Under the pieces are notes generated by a model, which saw only the letters and a program-made list of their open reading frames with translations, was not told the DNA's origin and made no database searches. Positions 1 to 9,863 of a stretch of 64,000 bases of DNA are shown piece by piece; position 1 is the first letter of the stretch, and each line of letters opens with the position of its first letter. The position numbers and the translations under genes are program-made. Origin of the DNA: Haematococcus lacustris (taxonomy: Eukaryota; Chlorophyta; Chlorophyceae; Chlamydomonadales; Haematococcaceae); contig JASKMD010000031.1 of assembly GCA_030144725.1 (NCBI GenBank), positions 6,998,808 to 7,062,807 on the forward strand, in the 5' to 3' direction.

Positions 1-909
1 GCCCGTGTCCATGGCTGCCTGTGTAAGGTCCACTGACCGGGGCTCCTGGTTCCCAGTCATCACCACCTGCACCCCACATACACTGCATGGCTTCACCCCC
101 AGCAGCAGCGGCAGCAGGAGGTGCGGCGTAAACCTTGACAGCACATACAAATCGGAATACCGACCCTGTGACAAGAAGCTGAGACGGAGCCATCGCAAGG
201 TGCAGAATAACTCCGGCTGCGCGGTACCCGACGACCCATGGCCAAATTCCTCTGATGCAGGCCCCGGGCACGTGCAGCTGCATGTGTACTCGCATGCAAG
301 GCTGCACGCTCCCGCACTCAGCTGGACCTGAGCTGCAGGTGAAGCTGCAGGCGGGCTAGGCTTCAGCATGGAGGATTGGTGCTGCATGTGCCAGCTGTCG
401 TGATGCAGGCAGTGTCTCACCCTCACGGTCTCATCTTCGTCATAGCCTTCAAATTCAGTGCTGCAGTTTGGTTAGCAACACAACCAGCTCTTATAGGGAT
501 TCACCTGCTGCTCAGCAGCGTGTAGAAGCACTGTGGCTTCAGCCATTGTACATGGGATGTGAAGGGCCAGGATGTGTGGGAGGGGTGTCCGTATGCAGCC
601 CTGCACACCGGCTCCTTCAAGAAACTCACTTGGCTAACTCTTGTTGTACTCTCTGAGTCTCCACCTGCACAAGCTGCTGGGCTTTCTTGACACTCTCCAT
701 CAAGTTCTTCATGTCAAAGGGGTTGCCACCTCCACCCTGAGGTGACGACAGGCCGACGATTTAGAGGTTGCACACCACGCTAAACATGATCCACACATCA
801 ACCCGCTCACCCCGCCACCAAACAGAGCTGACACGCGAAGGGGGCGTCGAGATGCTGAAGCCACAGTCGGCTGCCTGCGCGATGGGACCGCATCCATTGC
901 GCCAATCAT
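1..909 (-). CDS. YbaB/EbfC nucleoid-associated family protein (plastid STIC2-like), 3' end cut by window
   Basis: Four exons can be read on the minus strand: 909-811, 736-630, 460-421 and 66-1, with GT-AG borders and compatible phases. Exon 1 gives a short basic, Ser/Arg-rich leader ending RVSALFGGG, plausible as a plastid transit peptide. Exon 2 gives NPFDMKNLMESVKKAQQL followed by VQVETQRVQQELA, the amphipathic N-terminal helix of the family. Exon 3 gives TEFEGYDEDETVR and exon 4 VVMTGNQEPRSVDLTQAAMD, the hallmark strand and G-N-Q-E-P loop. The family is a small dimeric DNA-binding protein; the plant homologue STIC2 is a plastid stroma protein linked to thylakoid protein targeting. The last helix lies beyond position 1. 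The start is the ATG at 909-907 or 897-895; the choice is uncertain. Family identity is secure; plastid location is inferred. Confidence 0.85.
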
Positions 910-1448
910 GAGTATTGAGGCCCATGGTGCGGGTCGCTTCGCTCGCTGACCTGACCGCCAGCTTCGTGTAGGAGTTGCGGCCGCACATCACGGAGGAGCG
1001 AGACGAAATCATCATGTCGCTCAGCGCTGTGACGGCAGTGGACCGAGGCGTCTCGTTGCGTTATGCAGCGGCTTGCATGCATTCAAACATTGTGATATGC
1101 CATGAACGCCAGAGATGTGGGATGACCACCTCAAGGCTAAGACGCGGCATGACCAAGCCAACGTGTTTGAATGACTACTTTATGCGGCATACAACGTGCA
1201 ATGATGAGTGAAACAGTTTGAAAACAGGGTCCACTACAGCCAGCATGTAGCCCTTCAGAGACATGGCAGCTCGTCCAAGGTCGCCAGACGGCACCGCTAG
1301 GCTACTCAGTGAAGAAGCCTCAACCTTGTGAATCAAGGGCTGTAGGTCTTCTCACATACACAGGCACGGCAGAGACAGTACGAGCTATTTGACAGTTAAC
1401 GTGGATAGACCGCGTACTGTTTCCGTTAGCCTGTTTCCGTTGGATGAT
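910..1448. other. Intergenic stretch upstream of the YbaB gene, no gene seen
   Basis: This stretch should hold the promoter of the minus-strand YbaB/STIC2-like gene. Only short chance reading frames are present and none resembles a known family. No tRNA or clear promoter element was recognised. Confidence 0.4.
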
Positions 1449-1694
1449 AGGATAAGCCCTCCTACACACGACAGTAAAGCCAGGCCCACCTGCATGATGG
1501 CCCGCCAGTGTGTTTGGTTTAGAAAACGATTGCGTTCAATCTCTGGGTGACACTGCGCATGGTGACTGGGCAGGCGTGCCATTGCCTCCGTCTGAGCAAG
1601 GCTTTACAAGGGGTCAGACCAAGTTGGCCTAGTCATGCATGTTAGGGCTCTACACCGTGGTGGTCTTTGTTGGCCCAGACTCTAGCTGGTACGA
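1449..1694 (+). repeat. Dispersed direct repeat, copy A (about 245 bp)
   Basis: Nearly identical to 5,307-5,574 in the same orientation, sharing long blocks such as GTTTAGAAAACGATTGCG and GGGGTCAGACCAAGTTGGCC. It ends at the shared TCTAGCTGGTA, after which the flanks differ. No coding potential. It lies just upstream of the Fanzor relic; it may be a solo terminal segment or short non-autonomous element. Confidence 0.75.
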
Positions 1695-1766
1695 GACTGC
1701 TGGTATGGTATGTCAACGTGAACATCCACAAGTGTAAGATGGGGGCTCTCCGATGCAAGTCAAATC

Positions 1767-2882
1767 AATGCTGGGAGCAGCCCAGCAGCCGGCCCCTCTG
1801 ACAGCAGCAGCAGCAACAAGCGCCAACCAGCTGACATAGGCAGTGGCCTGGCTGACAAGCGGGCGTTCCTGTTTAACCCAACCACTCGGATGGGCATAGG
1901 GCTGGACCCTGGCGCCATCCAGGCAGTCAGTGCAGCTTCAGGGGTGTGGGATGAGGATGGGTGCTTGCTAAGCTTCTACAGCAGCAAGCTGACTAGGAGC
2001 CAGGTGCAGCATGACAGCGGCCTGATCTAGGCTCGCCGCAACACTCATCGGTGGAATGACAACATCAAGCTCGAGCTGCAGCACCTGGCAGCAGCCACCC
2101 CAGCAGGCACCTCCCAGGTGGCCATTCAGCGGCATATGGCCGTCACCCTGGCCATCTGGGATGCAGTGTGGGGGGGGTACCTGCATCCCAAGTGGGCAGA
2201 GCACAGGATGAGGCTGTACGGCACGCAGGAGAAGGTCCTGGAGCGCTACTTCAGGAAGGTGGGAGGCCAAGGGTAGGGGGGTGAGGGGGAGGTCCAGGAG
2301 CTGATGACTGCCCTCCCCTCATGTGACCTGCTAGGTGCCATGTCCCCAGTCCTTTTAAGGATGTCATGCGCAGTGTGTGCCTTGTGTGCCATGCAGCTGG
2401 AGGAGCAGGCAGCCAGCATGTCCCAGCAGCGGTGGGGGGCCCGCAAGCAGCTGGTGGTGTTCTTTGGCAACGCAGGCATTGGCACACGGGGAGGGTGGGG
2501 GGCCAAGGCTGTACTGCAGGCCTGCCGCAAGGTGGTGGAGAGGCCCAACAGCGGCAAGCCAACAGACAGGCTCCCTGGCAAGGTGGTGACAGTGGATGAG
2601 TTCCGCACCAGCAGGGTCAGCTCAGCTATGAACAGCCCCCAGCCCTGTGAGGCGGGGCTGGACCGCAGTAAGCCCACCAGGCCCGAAGGATGGAAACCCC
2701 AGGCAGGTCAGGTGCAGAACCGCTTGTTGCAGTCAGCCTGGAGCAAGCGGTTCGAGGCGCCGGTGCAGGGCCTCATGTGGTGCCCTGAGCTGGACCAGGC
2801 TACCCCTGGGGACCTTGGCAAATGGGTGGACAAGGACTGCAACGCAGCCCTCAACATGCAGCGGGCAGGGGAGAGCAAGTGA
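1767..2882 (+). pseudogene. Fanzor (eukaryotic TnpB-like RNA-guided nuclease), copy 1, near-complete RuvC core with premature stops
   Basis: One frame is maintained across an intron at 2,259-2,396 (GT-AG, phase 0). It shows RuvC-I GIGLDPGAIQAVSAASG (catalytic Asp), then WDAVWGGYLHPKWAEHRMRL. After the intron come KQLVVFFGNAGIGTRGGWGA and VVTVDEFRTSR, which is the Fanzor-type shifted catalytic Glu motif. Next is GLMWCPEL, then RuvC-III WVDKDCNAALNMQRA (catalytic Asp). All three carboxylates are present. A TAG at 2,028-2,030 interrupts the frame where copy 3 has Asn. The terminal TGA at 2,880 corresponds to a Trp codon in copy 2, so the ancestral protein was probably longer. The first zinc-finger CxxC pair is missing (VSSAMN after DEFRTSR). 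The N-terminal guide-binding region is not recognisable upstream. Best called a recent pseudogene unless the TAG is removed by unrecognised splicing. Confidence 0.8.
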
Positions 2883-3214
2883 CGCCTACTGGAGCTGTGC
2901 AGGTGGGAACACCGAGGAGCGGCTTCTGCCAAGGGCAAGGAGTACCCAGCCTTGGGCTTCAGGAAGCTGCGAGACCGAGCACCCAAGGCCCAAGCCCAGC
3001 TGCCTGTAGCACAGAAGCATGTGTGCACTAGGCAATGCTTAAGCTATTGCTTTCATCAGCGCATGTGTATCATGCCAACATCGAGCGCCCCACCCTCGCA
3101 AGGGGGTGGGGGTAGGAAATTAGGTATTGGTACCGGCTGTTTGCCTCAGACACACAGTTCGGATTACAGATAACGCAGCTCCTACCCATCAGTAGGGGAA
3201 TTTATGTGCTGTTT
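2883..3214 (+). ncRNA. Conserved 3' tail of the Fanzor element with terminal hairpin; candidate guide-RNA (omega-RNA) region
   Basis: The stretch after the Fanzor stop is conserved in copy 2 (9,628-9,863, continued at 14,038-14,155). It ends with a short hairpin at 3,181-3,196 (CCTAC stem, CCATCA loop, GTAGG stem). Similarity between the copies stops at CTGTTT (3,209-3,214), after which flanks are unrelated. In TnpB and Fanzor systems the guide RNA scaffold lies at the 3' side of the nuclease gene and the guide is read from flanking DNA; the layout here fits, but an RNA has not been shown. The ancestral reading frame may extend into the first part of this stretch. Confidence 0.35.
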
Positions 3215-3855
3215 CCGTTAGACGTTGCAACTGAAAGCCGCAACGACGCTATCAGCACAAACACAGTGTATTGCCCAGCAGCTACTATGCGTTGCACGTA
3301 GATGCTGCAAGCTAGCGGCATCACACCTGGCTGCGTCGTGCGCCGAACCCTTGCCTTGCCGGTGCGAAAGTGTGCAAGATGCACGGTGCCACCTCGCAGG
3401 CGCGGCATAGGATCAGCCACTATTGATGACCTGTCTAGCATCGCCGTGCCGGATAGCCAAGAGGCTGCTGTGAGTGTTGTGCCCTTAAATGCTTGCCATC
3501 TCCACGAAGCTTCTCATGACAGCAGTCCTCCTACTCGCTGTAGCATAGCTGGCACATAGAAAGACGATGGTTACTGCTGCTCCTTATACTCCGCTCCAAC
3601 TAGGCTGCTCCATGGTATGTTACCTCCCACTTCTAGCTCGAGCCCTACTCTCAGCTCTTGCCCACACACATTCATATCGTGCAGGGTTGGCTTCTGCAGC
3701 TGGCTTCTTTTGCAGCAGGCACTTGTCAGACTCCCACTCTTGGCCTGGCCTGCCGGAGTATGGCATGGTTGTGCAGCACGGTCCTGGTCCGCCTGCAAAG
3801 CCAGGACTGCACATTTCATTGCAGCCATGTCACAGGCCTGCTCCTGCTGCTCCAG
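3215..3855. other. Stretch between Fanzor element and DUF1995 exons
   Basis: No convincing exon was found. It probably holds an intron and perhaps the missing 5' exon of the DUF1995 gene, since the first recognised exon opens at a clear acceptor (CTCCAG at 3,850-3,855). Confidence 0.35.
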
Positions 3856-4923
3856 GTTGAGGAGGCGGTTCAGGCGGTGCTGAGCCAGCTGGCCCCCATC
3901 ACCAGCCGGCCTAGCAAAGTAGTGAGCAAGGGGTTTGGCGTGAAACCCATCCCGCCCGCCCTGTTGCATGTGGAAATCCCAATCGCCAGCCAGGACCCCC
4001 AGCCGCTCACAGACCTGGCGTTCAGCCTGGGTGCCAAGCTGGCTGCTGCCCTGCGGCTCAGCCGCCCCGCAGACACCCTGCTGGTCTTCTCTGACACTGG
4101 TGCAGTTTCCCATGCCAGCCGCCGCCTGGAGGGCGGCTCCGCGATGTTGCCTCAAGCCAGGGTCATGGAGCTGAGGCAGGCATGTCGACAGGAGGCAGTG
4201 CAGGCACCCCTGCTACTGATGATGGCACCCACGCTGGAGGAGGTGGGGGCAGGGTATGCCCGGGGCAAGCCTCAGGCCAGAGCGCAGCTAACTAGAGAGC
4301 CGGCCAGATGGGCAGGAAACTCATGCCAAGCACAGGGGCAGTCCAGATTGACACTGTACACCCAGGGCAAGGAGCATGGCGTCTACACCACAGCCCTGCC
4401 CAGCATGCAGGCCACAGCTGCTCCTCCGGCCTCCTGCCTTGGCCTCACTCTGTAGCTCCCACCTGCCCATGCACCCAGCCTCAGCCCATGCCCTGGCTGC
4501 CCCCACCTCCTGCTGCAGGTGGCCCTAGCAGAGCAGCTGGTGGAGGAAACCTGGTCAGGGGGCCAGGTCGCGGTGCTAGTGAACGCGGGCTTCAAGGCTG
4601 CAGGGGCCCCAGTGGTGTCACTGCCTCAGCCTCAAGCTGACTTTGTCAGGCGGCTGCTGGATGTGTACTGCTTCCAACCCGTCAGCATCAAAGGCTTTCT
4701 GGGCAGCAAGGAGGGGGCAGTGGTGAGGCGGGTGGAGCGAGGAGGGGCTGAAGCAGCTGTCTGGCGCATACTGCTGACGCGGCCAGGCGGCAGGATGGAG
4801 CAGGTGGGGCAGACCCGGCAGCGGCCTAGCAACACGGATCTGGAGCTGGCCTTCATCAATGCGTCGGCCGCGGCCTCGCCCCTGACCAACCTGGTGAAGG
4901 CTTTTAGGGGTAAAGGGAAGTAG
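3856..4923 (+). CDS. DUF1995-domain protein (plastid LPA3-like), 3' two exons
   Basis: Two exons, 3,856-4,242 and 4,519-4,923, join in phase 0 across a GT-AG intron and give 263 residues to a TAG stop. The first begins VEEAVQAVLSQLAPI and carries LLHVEIPIASQDPQPLTDLA and DTLLVFSDTGA. The second has LAEQLVEETWSGGQVAVLVN, VYCFQPVSIKGFLGSKEGAV and a C-terminal RPSNTDLELAFINASAA. This pattern (EEAV start, VEIPI strand, aspartate-rich middle, C-terminal segment) fits DUF1995, found in plastid proteins such as LPA3 (photosystem II assembly) and fused to a plastid adenylate kinase. The biochemical role is unknown. The transit peptide and start codon were not found; they should lie upstream, near the Fanzor element. 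Family call is moderately secure; specific role is inference. Confidence 0.6.
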
Positions 4924-5306
4924 AGGAAGGTTTGGGATGGCATGCAGTTTGAGACCAGGAGGTGGTGACAACATTAAGCAGTGTGACAACATGGAGCAGT
5001 GTGACAACATGGTGATTAGTTTTAGGCGGTGGTGGGAGCAGGCCATGCCCCAGGCGGAAGCTCCCTCCTAGATGCACACTGGATGCATGCCGTTGCTTCT
5101 TCTGTGGTGCTCAGATGACTGTCAGCCGGCCCTGCATCAAAGCCCTACTCAGCTGTGCATGCCTGTAGCGTGCGGGTGGCTGGATGCCATTGTTATGTGC
5201 TTGGGCTTTACCCACCAACCCATGCTTTCACTTCCAGTGCTTTGCAGGTAAGAAGCAACTCACAGCTGATCCGTAGCCCCAGCATAGAGCATTGCTGCAG
5301 GAACCA
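4924..5306. other. Downstream region of the DUF1995 gene
   Basis: Presumed 3' UTR and intergenic DNA. It contains a short tandem of ACATTAAGCAGTGTGACA-like words (about 4,970-5,020). No gene seen. Confidence 0.4.
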
Positions 5307-5574
5307 AGCCCTCCCACACGTCAGTAAAGCCAGGCTTCTAAAGCTGCCTGAGGACGACCTTGTGCCACCTGCATGATGGCCCGCCAGTGTGTCTGGTTTA
5401 GAAAACGATTGCGTTCAATTTCTGGTGACACTGCGCATGGTGACTGGGCAGGCATGCCATTGCCTCCGTCTGAGCAAGGCTTTACAAGGGGTCAGACCAA
5501 GTTGGCCTAGTCATGCATGTTAGGGCTCTACACCGTACGGGTCTAGTGTGTTGGCCCAGACTCTAGCTGGTAGG
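5307..5574 (+). repeat. Dispersed direct repeat, copy B
   Basis: Same sequence as 1,449-1,694 with a small insertion near its start (TTCTAAAGCTGCCTGAGG region) and a changed stretch near the end. No coding capacity. It lies between the convergent DUF1995 and TMEM50-like genes. Confidence 0.75.
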
Positions 5575-5768
5575 ATCTAACACTGTTTGATGCAAGATGA
5601 CGGCGAAGTAAGTGATTGAGATCAGTGATTGAGATGACATTGCGTCTTGTCCTCAAATGTCAGAGGCGGGAGCCACGTGGTTTTGTCGTGCTACTCCCAA
5701 TTCCACCTTCCGCTTTTGGTCCGTCTTCACGTCATCTGCATGGGACCAGCGGCGTGTCTGAGTATCGC

Positions 5769-7101
5769 TCAGCCAACTATTGCATGGTCTATGTTGCCAG
5801 ACTTACAGAGACCAATGGTCTTTGAAATGCCCCCTGCGTTCACGACAAAAAAGGAAAGGACAGTCAGCATCAAAGTGGGAGGCAGCAGGACATGCACCCA
5901 GCATTACCTTGAAAGATGATCATGCCCAAGAAGAACTTCATGTACATAGCTGAGCATATGAAAGCCAGCGCTACAGTGCCTGCAAGACACAGGCAGCCCT
6001 CCACTGCAGCATGCTGGACGCGTTGAGCTTTGGAAGCGCACCAGTGGTACACCTACCGTAGTAGGCACCCGTCCAATAAGTCTTCCAGTTAGTCTCTGCA
6101 AATCAAGAGTTGGAATATGCATAGACTGTTGCCGACCGCATGTATTGCAGCCTTGTTCTTTGCTGCAGCACCAGAACAACATCACCTTTCTCCATGTGCT
6201 CTTTGACGACATCGCCTGCACACACACGCAAGTGCCAACACACTTGACATGGTGCCCACACCAGTTGGCACCATCATCTATCAATCGATACGAGGGTTGT
6301 CTCTGAATGCATAGGTCAACGGCTCGCCACTGCTGGTCATGACATGGCTGCTTGCAAGCCAAACAGCTTGGTCTGCTCGTTCCCTGTGCCCACCCACCGA
6401 AGGAGTCGAGGACGAGTCCACAGAGGAAGGTGAAGAAAGCCATGACGAAACACCATGCCATGACAAAACCATAGCCAAAGGAAGGTCCGCTCCTGTTAAT
6501 GGATTTCCTGTGAACAATGGTTTGCATGATGTCCACTGTGATGCAGGGCACCAAGGCGCATGGCATCAATGAACTGCAGTGTACAAAATGGATCACCCAC
6601 CTTATCAGAACCACACAGCTCATGATGTTAAACGACAGCACCATCAGGCCACCTGCAGCTCTCAAGCACTGCTAACATTGTCTTGTACTCAAGGCATCAA
6701 TCCTGATGCGGCCAGCTTACCTAAAATGCTTGCTGCAATTGGCGCTCGCCATGCAGTGTTCTCAAATGCTATTTGGAGATCAGTGTATGACTGCAGCGTA
6801 TGGTGCACATGCTGAGAGAGTTGTTGTTGTACAGGTATGAAAACACATGGACTGCTGAGGAGGCGTACCCGGGCAAGCCGTGATGTCGTAGCGAAGGATA
6901 GACACATATAAATAAAGTTCAGGAGCTGCATAGCAGTGCACCGGGCCACCCGCATGAGCGGGTGGTAATCACCAACGCGGTTCAACGTCCTTGATGGTCA
7001 AGTGCAGCCCCACGTACCATGTTCAGCGTCCAAAACATCCAAAGCATGATGCGACGGCATTCTCCTGTTGGCGCATTCTTTAGCTTCGTTAGCTTTTCCA
7101 T
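5769..7101 (-). CDS. Small multi-span membrane protein, TMEM50-like, seven exons
   Basis: Exons on the minus strand: 7,101-7,018, 6,790-6,721, 6,652-6,601, 6,492-6,398, 6,215-6,186, 5,979-5,908 and 5,833-5,769. All have GT-AG borders and consistent phases, giving about 155 residues. Hydrophobic spans are RRIMLWMFWTLNM, APIAASILGGLMVLSFNIMS with CVVLI, GYGFVMAWCFVMAFFTFLCG, and TVALAFICSAMYMKFFLGMI with IF. The third and fourth are joined by LVLDSFGDVVKEHMEKG. Length and spacing of four spans, with an acidic loop before the last, match the TMEM50 family (about 135-157 aa, endomembrane system). The usual WW and DA motif of the first span is weak here. Function in algae is unknown. The reconstructed exon chain is well supported by phase; the family name is tentative. 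Confidence 0.55.
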
Positions 7102-7449
7102 TCCGCTCCAGGGCCCCTTCGGCTTCGTAAGTATATGTTGCTGCCTTGCAATGGAGCTTACGACAGATATCGCTTCTCCTATGGTATGGATTTGAAATGT
7201 GCGGCACATGCAAGTGTTGTGCAAGCCAGCACTGTCATCTTGCTATGAGGCCTCCTGGCTTGGGGTGCTAAAGTACTGGGTGCAACATAGTCTTGCTGTA
7301 TTCCCAAGGGGTGATGTAGTCGTGATGGCAACACCGTGATGAAACTGAAGTAGCCTGCAACTCGTTTAGCACGGAAGAGGGTGTTGCCATCACGACTCCG
7401 TCCACTCCAGCCTTCATCCACTCCAGCCTTCATGACCAAAGCGTCATCG
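7102..7449. other. Upstream region of the TMEM50-like gene
   Basis: No exon recognised. A tandem pair of CATCACGACTCCGTCCACTC-like words lies near 7,390-7,430, and CTCCAGCCTTCATCCA is repeated. Likely promoter and intergenic DNA. Confidence 0.3.
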
Positions 7450-8445
7450 TCAGGAGGCCCCAACATGGGGTTGGTAATCTTCATGCAATTACTCTTTCAA
7501 ACTCTTTCATGCAAGTACTCGCTACATACTGCACCGTTTTCGATAGCGTTTGTCTCATTAGCAGTTGCGAACTAGTGTGCGTCTACTGGCAAGCGGCGCA
7601 TTAACTCGTGCGAGTCAGGCCATGCCGGCGCAAGCGATCGCGGACACACCTCAGCTGCTCACAACCGGATGTTCTAGTGGTATGAAGCGGCATCAGGGAT
7701 AGAGCTGCGCCTGTTATCGAGCAGGAAGTACAATCACATTTCAGCCCGCCAGGCTCGCTCCGCGAGCCTTTCATTGGTGCAGGCGGTGTCGGAGGACCGT
7801 CGTTGGGCAAGTTGACACGCGACATTGCAGCGAGGTGGCAGCAGCAGGCAGCTGGTGCTAATGCCGCCCCTGACCTGCCCCCCCCTCCTGCTGAGCAGCA
7901 GGGGGTCAGGGCGGAGCTGGACACAAGCTGGACACGCAAGCGGAGGGCGGGCGGGAGGGATCGGACCCAACATGTCGAGCAAGGTAACGTAGCAATGGCC
8001 CACACACCTTGAGTGGCCTTACCGAGTGGCCAGGTAGTAGGTACTACTCACGAAGCGGTAAAGCAATGCAGCAGCCTTGTATACTTCCGAGCATGGGTGG
8101 AGGGGCGTCGTTACATCGGTTTGGCGTGCCATGTGAATCGTTTTGACTGCGGCGACTGTCCCTGACTGTTTGCAGAGGCTACTGGGCCACGTCGGTCGCG
8201 GCGGTCGGTCGCGGCGAGGCCCGCATGAGCAAAACTGGCATGAATTTAAATGTCAAGATTTGAGCCGCCATAGCACTCAGCACAGTGCACAATATTTAAT
8301 GTCACAGGCTGCACCGCATAGCTGACAGAGTCCTCTATCCAGGGATGTGCGAAACATAAATAGAAACCACGTGGCTGAGACGCGGCGACGTTTTGATTAC
8401 CAGGGGTCAGTTTCCTGTCATTTTCTGTTAGTTGGGGACACCTGA
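7450..8445 (+). mobile_element. TCAGG-ended DNA transposon, internally deleted copy (996 bp)
   Basis: The ends are inverted repeats TCAGGNGNCCCCAAC, with a 7-bp target duplication GTCATCG at 7,443-7,449 and 8,446-8,452. The left half matches 13,650-14,031 in inverse orientation and the right half matches 10,860-11,560 in inverse orientation, so it is a deletion derivative of the 3.2-kb element at 10,860-14,031. Only the last residues of the element protein remain (around 7,840-8,012, ending QGNVAMAHTP). Non-autonomous. Confidence 0.85.
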
Positions 8446-9104
8446 GTCATCGACCGCACCCTTGATGGCTACAAACCCCATGACTGGTGACAATTTTCAT
8501 CCTAAGACCAATGGGCTTCTCATCAGAACCAACAGTCTAATGCTGCAAGGCTGACAGCACCTCGACCCTCACTAAGGCCTACGTTGGAGTGGAGCACAAG
8601 GGACCACTACAAAACGGTGCTGTGCCTGTGTGGAGTTCCCATGCACATGCCATGGTCGCCTACTTGGCTTGAGTGGACGGTCCCGCAGCCGCTTGTAGCC
8701 CAGCTTAAGGTACTCCTTGCCTCACCACACATGATGCTAGGTGCTATGCTATGTTACGTTTGTTAACAGCCCCATGGGTGGTTGCGGGCCCACCTATCAG
8801 TGCCCGCTTGTACTCTGCTGCCCGGTGCAACCTTTGCCTGAGCTTGTGCAGCCGGTCGTTCACCAGCTTGTAGCCCTGCTAGTAATCCTTGACAGGGGCA
8901 GGCAAAGCCTCCAGGCCCTTAAAGCTGCAAAGATCCAGGGGGTGCTGCCCACTCTCCCCATGAGCTGGAAACTGAAGCACGGGTTGGTGTCCCGGTCCAG
9001 CCGCCTGTTCCGTGGGGGAGCCTGAGGTAATGGCATTGTGGCTGGTGCAGCAGCGGGTCAGGGGGAGGGGAAGGAGGGTGGGCACCTCACAGCACCACAT
9101 CAGG
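8446..9104. other. Repeat-derived stretch without a clear gene
   Basis: A plus-strand frame near 8,590-8,720 (VEWSTRDHYKTVLCLCGVP) and a minus-strand frame near 8,960-8,760 (YKLVNDRLHKLRQRLHRAAE) look protein-like but are short and interrupted. They match no family I recognise and may be remnants of the neighbouring Fanzor-type elements. Confidence 0.3.
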
Positions 9105-9252
9105 CCCTGCACTGGATCGCCATGCCTCTGGCTCCAGGCTGGGCATAGCAGCCGGCCGATTACCTGTCTTGCTTGGTGCACCCAGTCTGCTGGCCTAGGC
9201 CGGTCCTGGGGCAGGTCCAGCTCACAGGGCTGGATGGCATGACACGGAAATG
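9105..9252 (-). pseudogene. Fanzor C-terminal fragment, diverged copy 4
   Basis: On the minus strand QPCELDLPQDRPRPADW, then HQARQVIGRLLCPAWSQRH and PVQGLMWC align with the zinc-finger region of copy 1 (QPCEAGLDRSKPTRPEGW, QAGQVQNRLLQSAWSKRF, PVQGLMWC). RuvC-III is not seen after it. It lies head-to-tail opposite copy 2, so the two fragments form an inverted pair. A dead remnant. Confidence 0.7.
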
Positions 9253-9390
9253 CGGAACCCATTCACATTCACCAGCGTGTCGAAGTGGGCCTGCCAGGCT
9301 GCTTAACCACCTAACGGCAGCCGTCTCTCACCGCCTTGGCCCCTCACCCACCCTGGCTGCAGCAGCCTGCTCCCAGGGAAATTCTCCGAG

Positions 9391-9735
9391 CCCTGTGAGG
9401 CGGGGCTGGACCGCATCAAGCCCACCAGGCCTGAAGGATGGAAGCCCCAGGCAGGTCAGGTGCAGAACCGCTTGTTGCAGTCAGCCTGGAGCAAGCGGTT
9501 CGAGGCGCCGGTGCGGGGCCTCATGTGGTGACCTGAGCTGGACCAGGCTACCCCTGGGGATCTTGGCAAGTGGGTGGACAAGGACTGCAACGCAGCCCTC
9601 AACATGCAGCGGGCAGGGGAGAGCAAGTGGCGCCCACTGGAGCTGTGCAGGTGGGAAGATCGACGAGCGGCTCCTGCCAAGGGCAAGGAGCATTGGGCTT
9701 CAGGAAGCTGCGAGACCGAGCACCCAAGGCCTAAG
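9391..9735 (+). pseudogene. Fanzor C-terminal fragment, copy 2
   Basis: Over 90 percent identical by eye to 2,642-2,990 of copy 1. It encodes the zinc-finger region and RuvC-III DKDCNAALNMQRAGESK, then reads on through Trp into an ELCRW tail where copy 1 has a stop. A TGA at 9,529-9,531 replaces the Cys codon of GLMWC. The 5' part (RuvC-I and II) is absent. The element tail continues to 9,863 and, after two nested insertions, at 14,038-14,155. Confidence 0.8.
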
Positions 9736-9863
9736 CCCAGCTGCCTGTAGCACAATAGCATGTGTGCACCAGTCAATGCCTAAGCTGTTGCTTTCATCAG
9801 GGCATGTGTTTCATGCCAACATCGATCGCCCCACCCTCGCAAGGGGGTGGGGGTAGGGAATTA

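Noticed and set aside
9529..9531. TGA at a conserved Cys codon in Fanzor copy 2 as selenocysteine
   Set aside because: The copy lacks its 5' half and is interrupted by transposons; a nonsense mutation is simpler.
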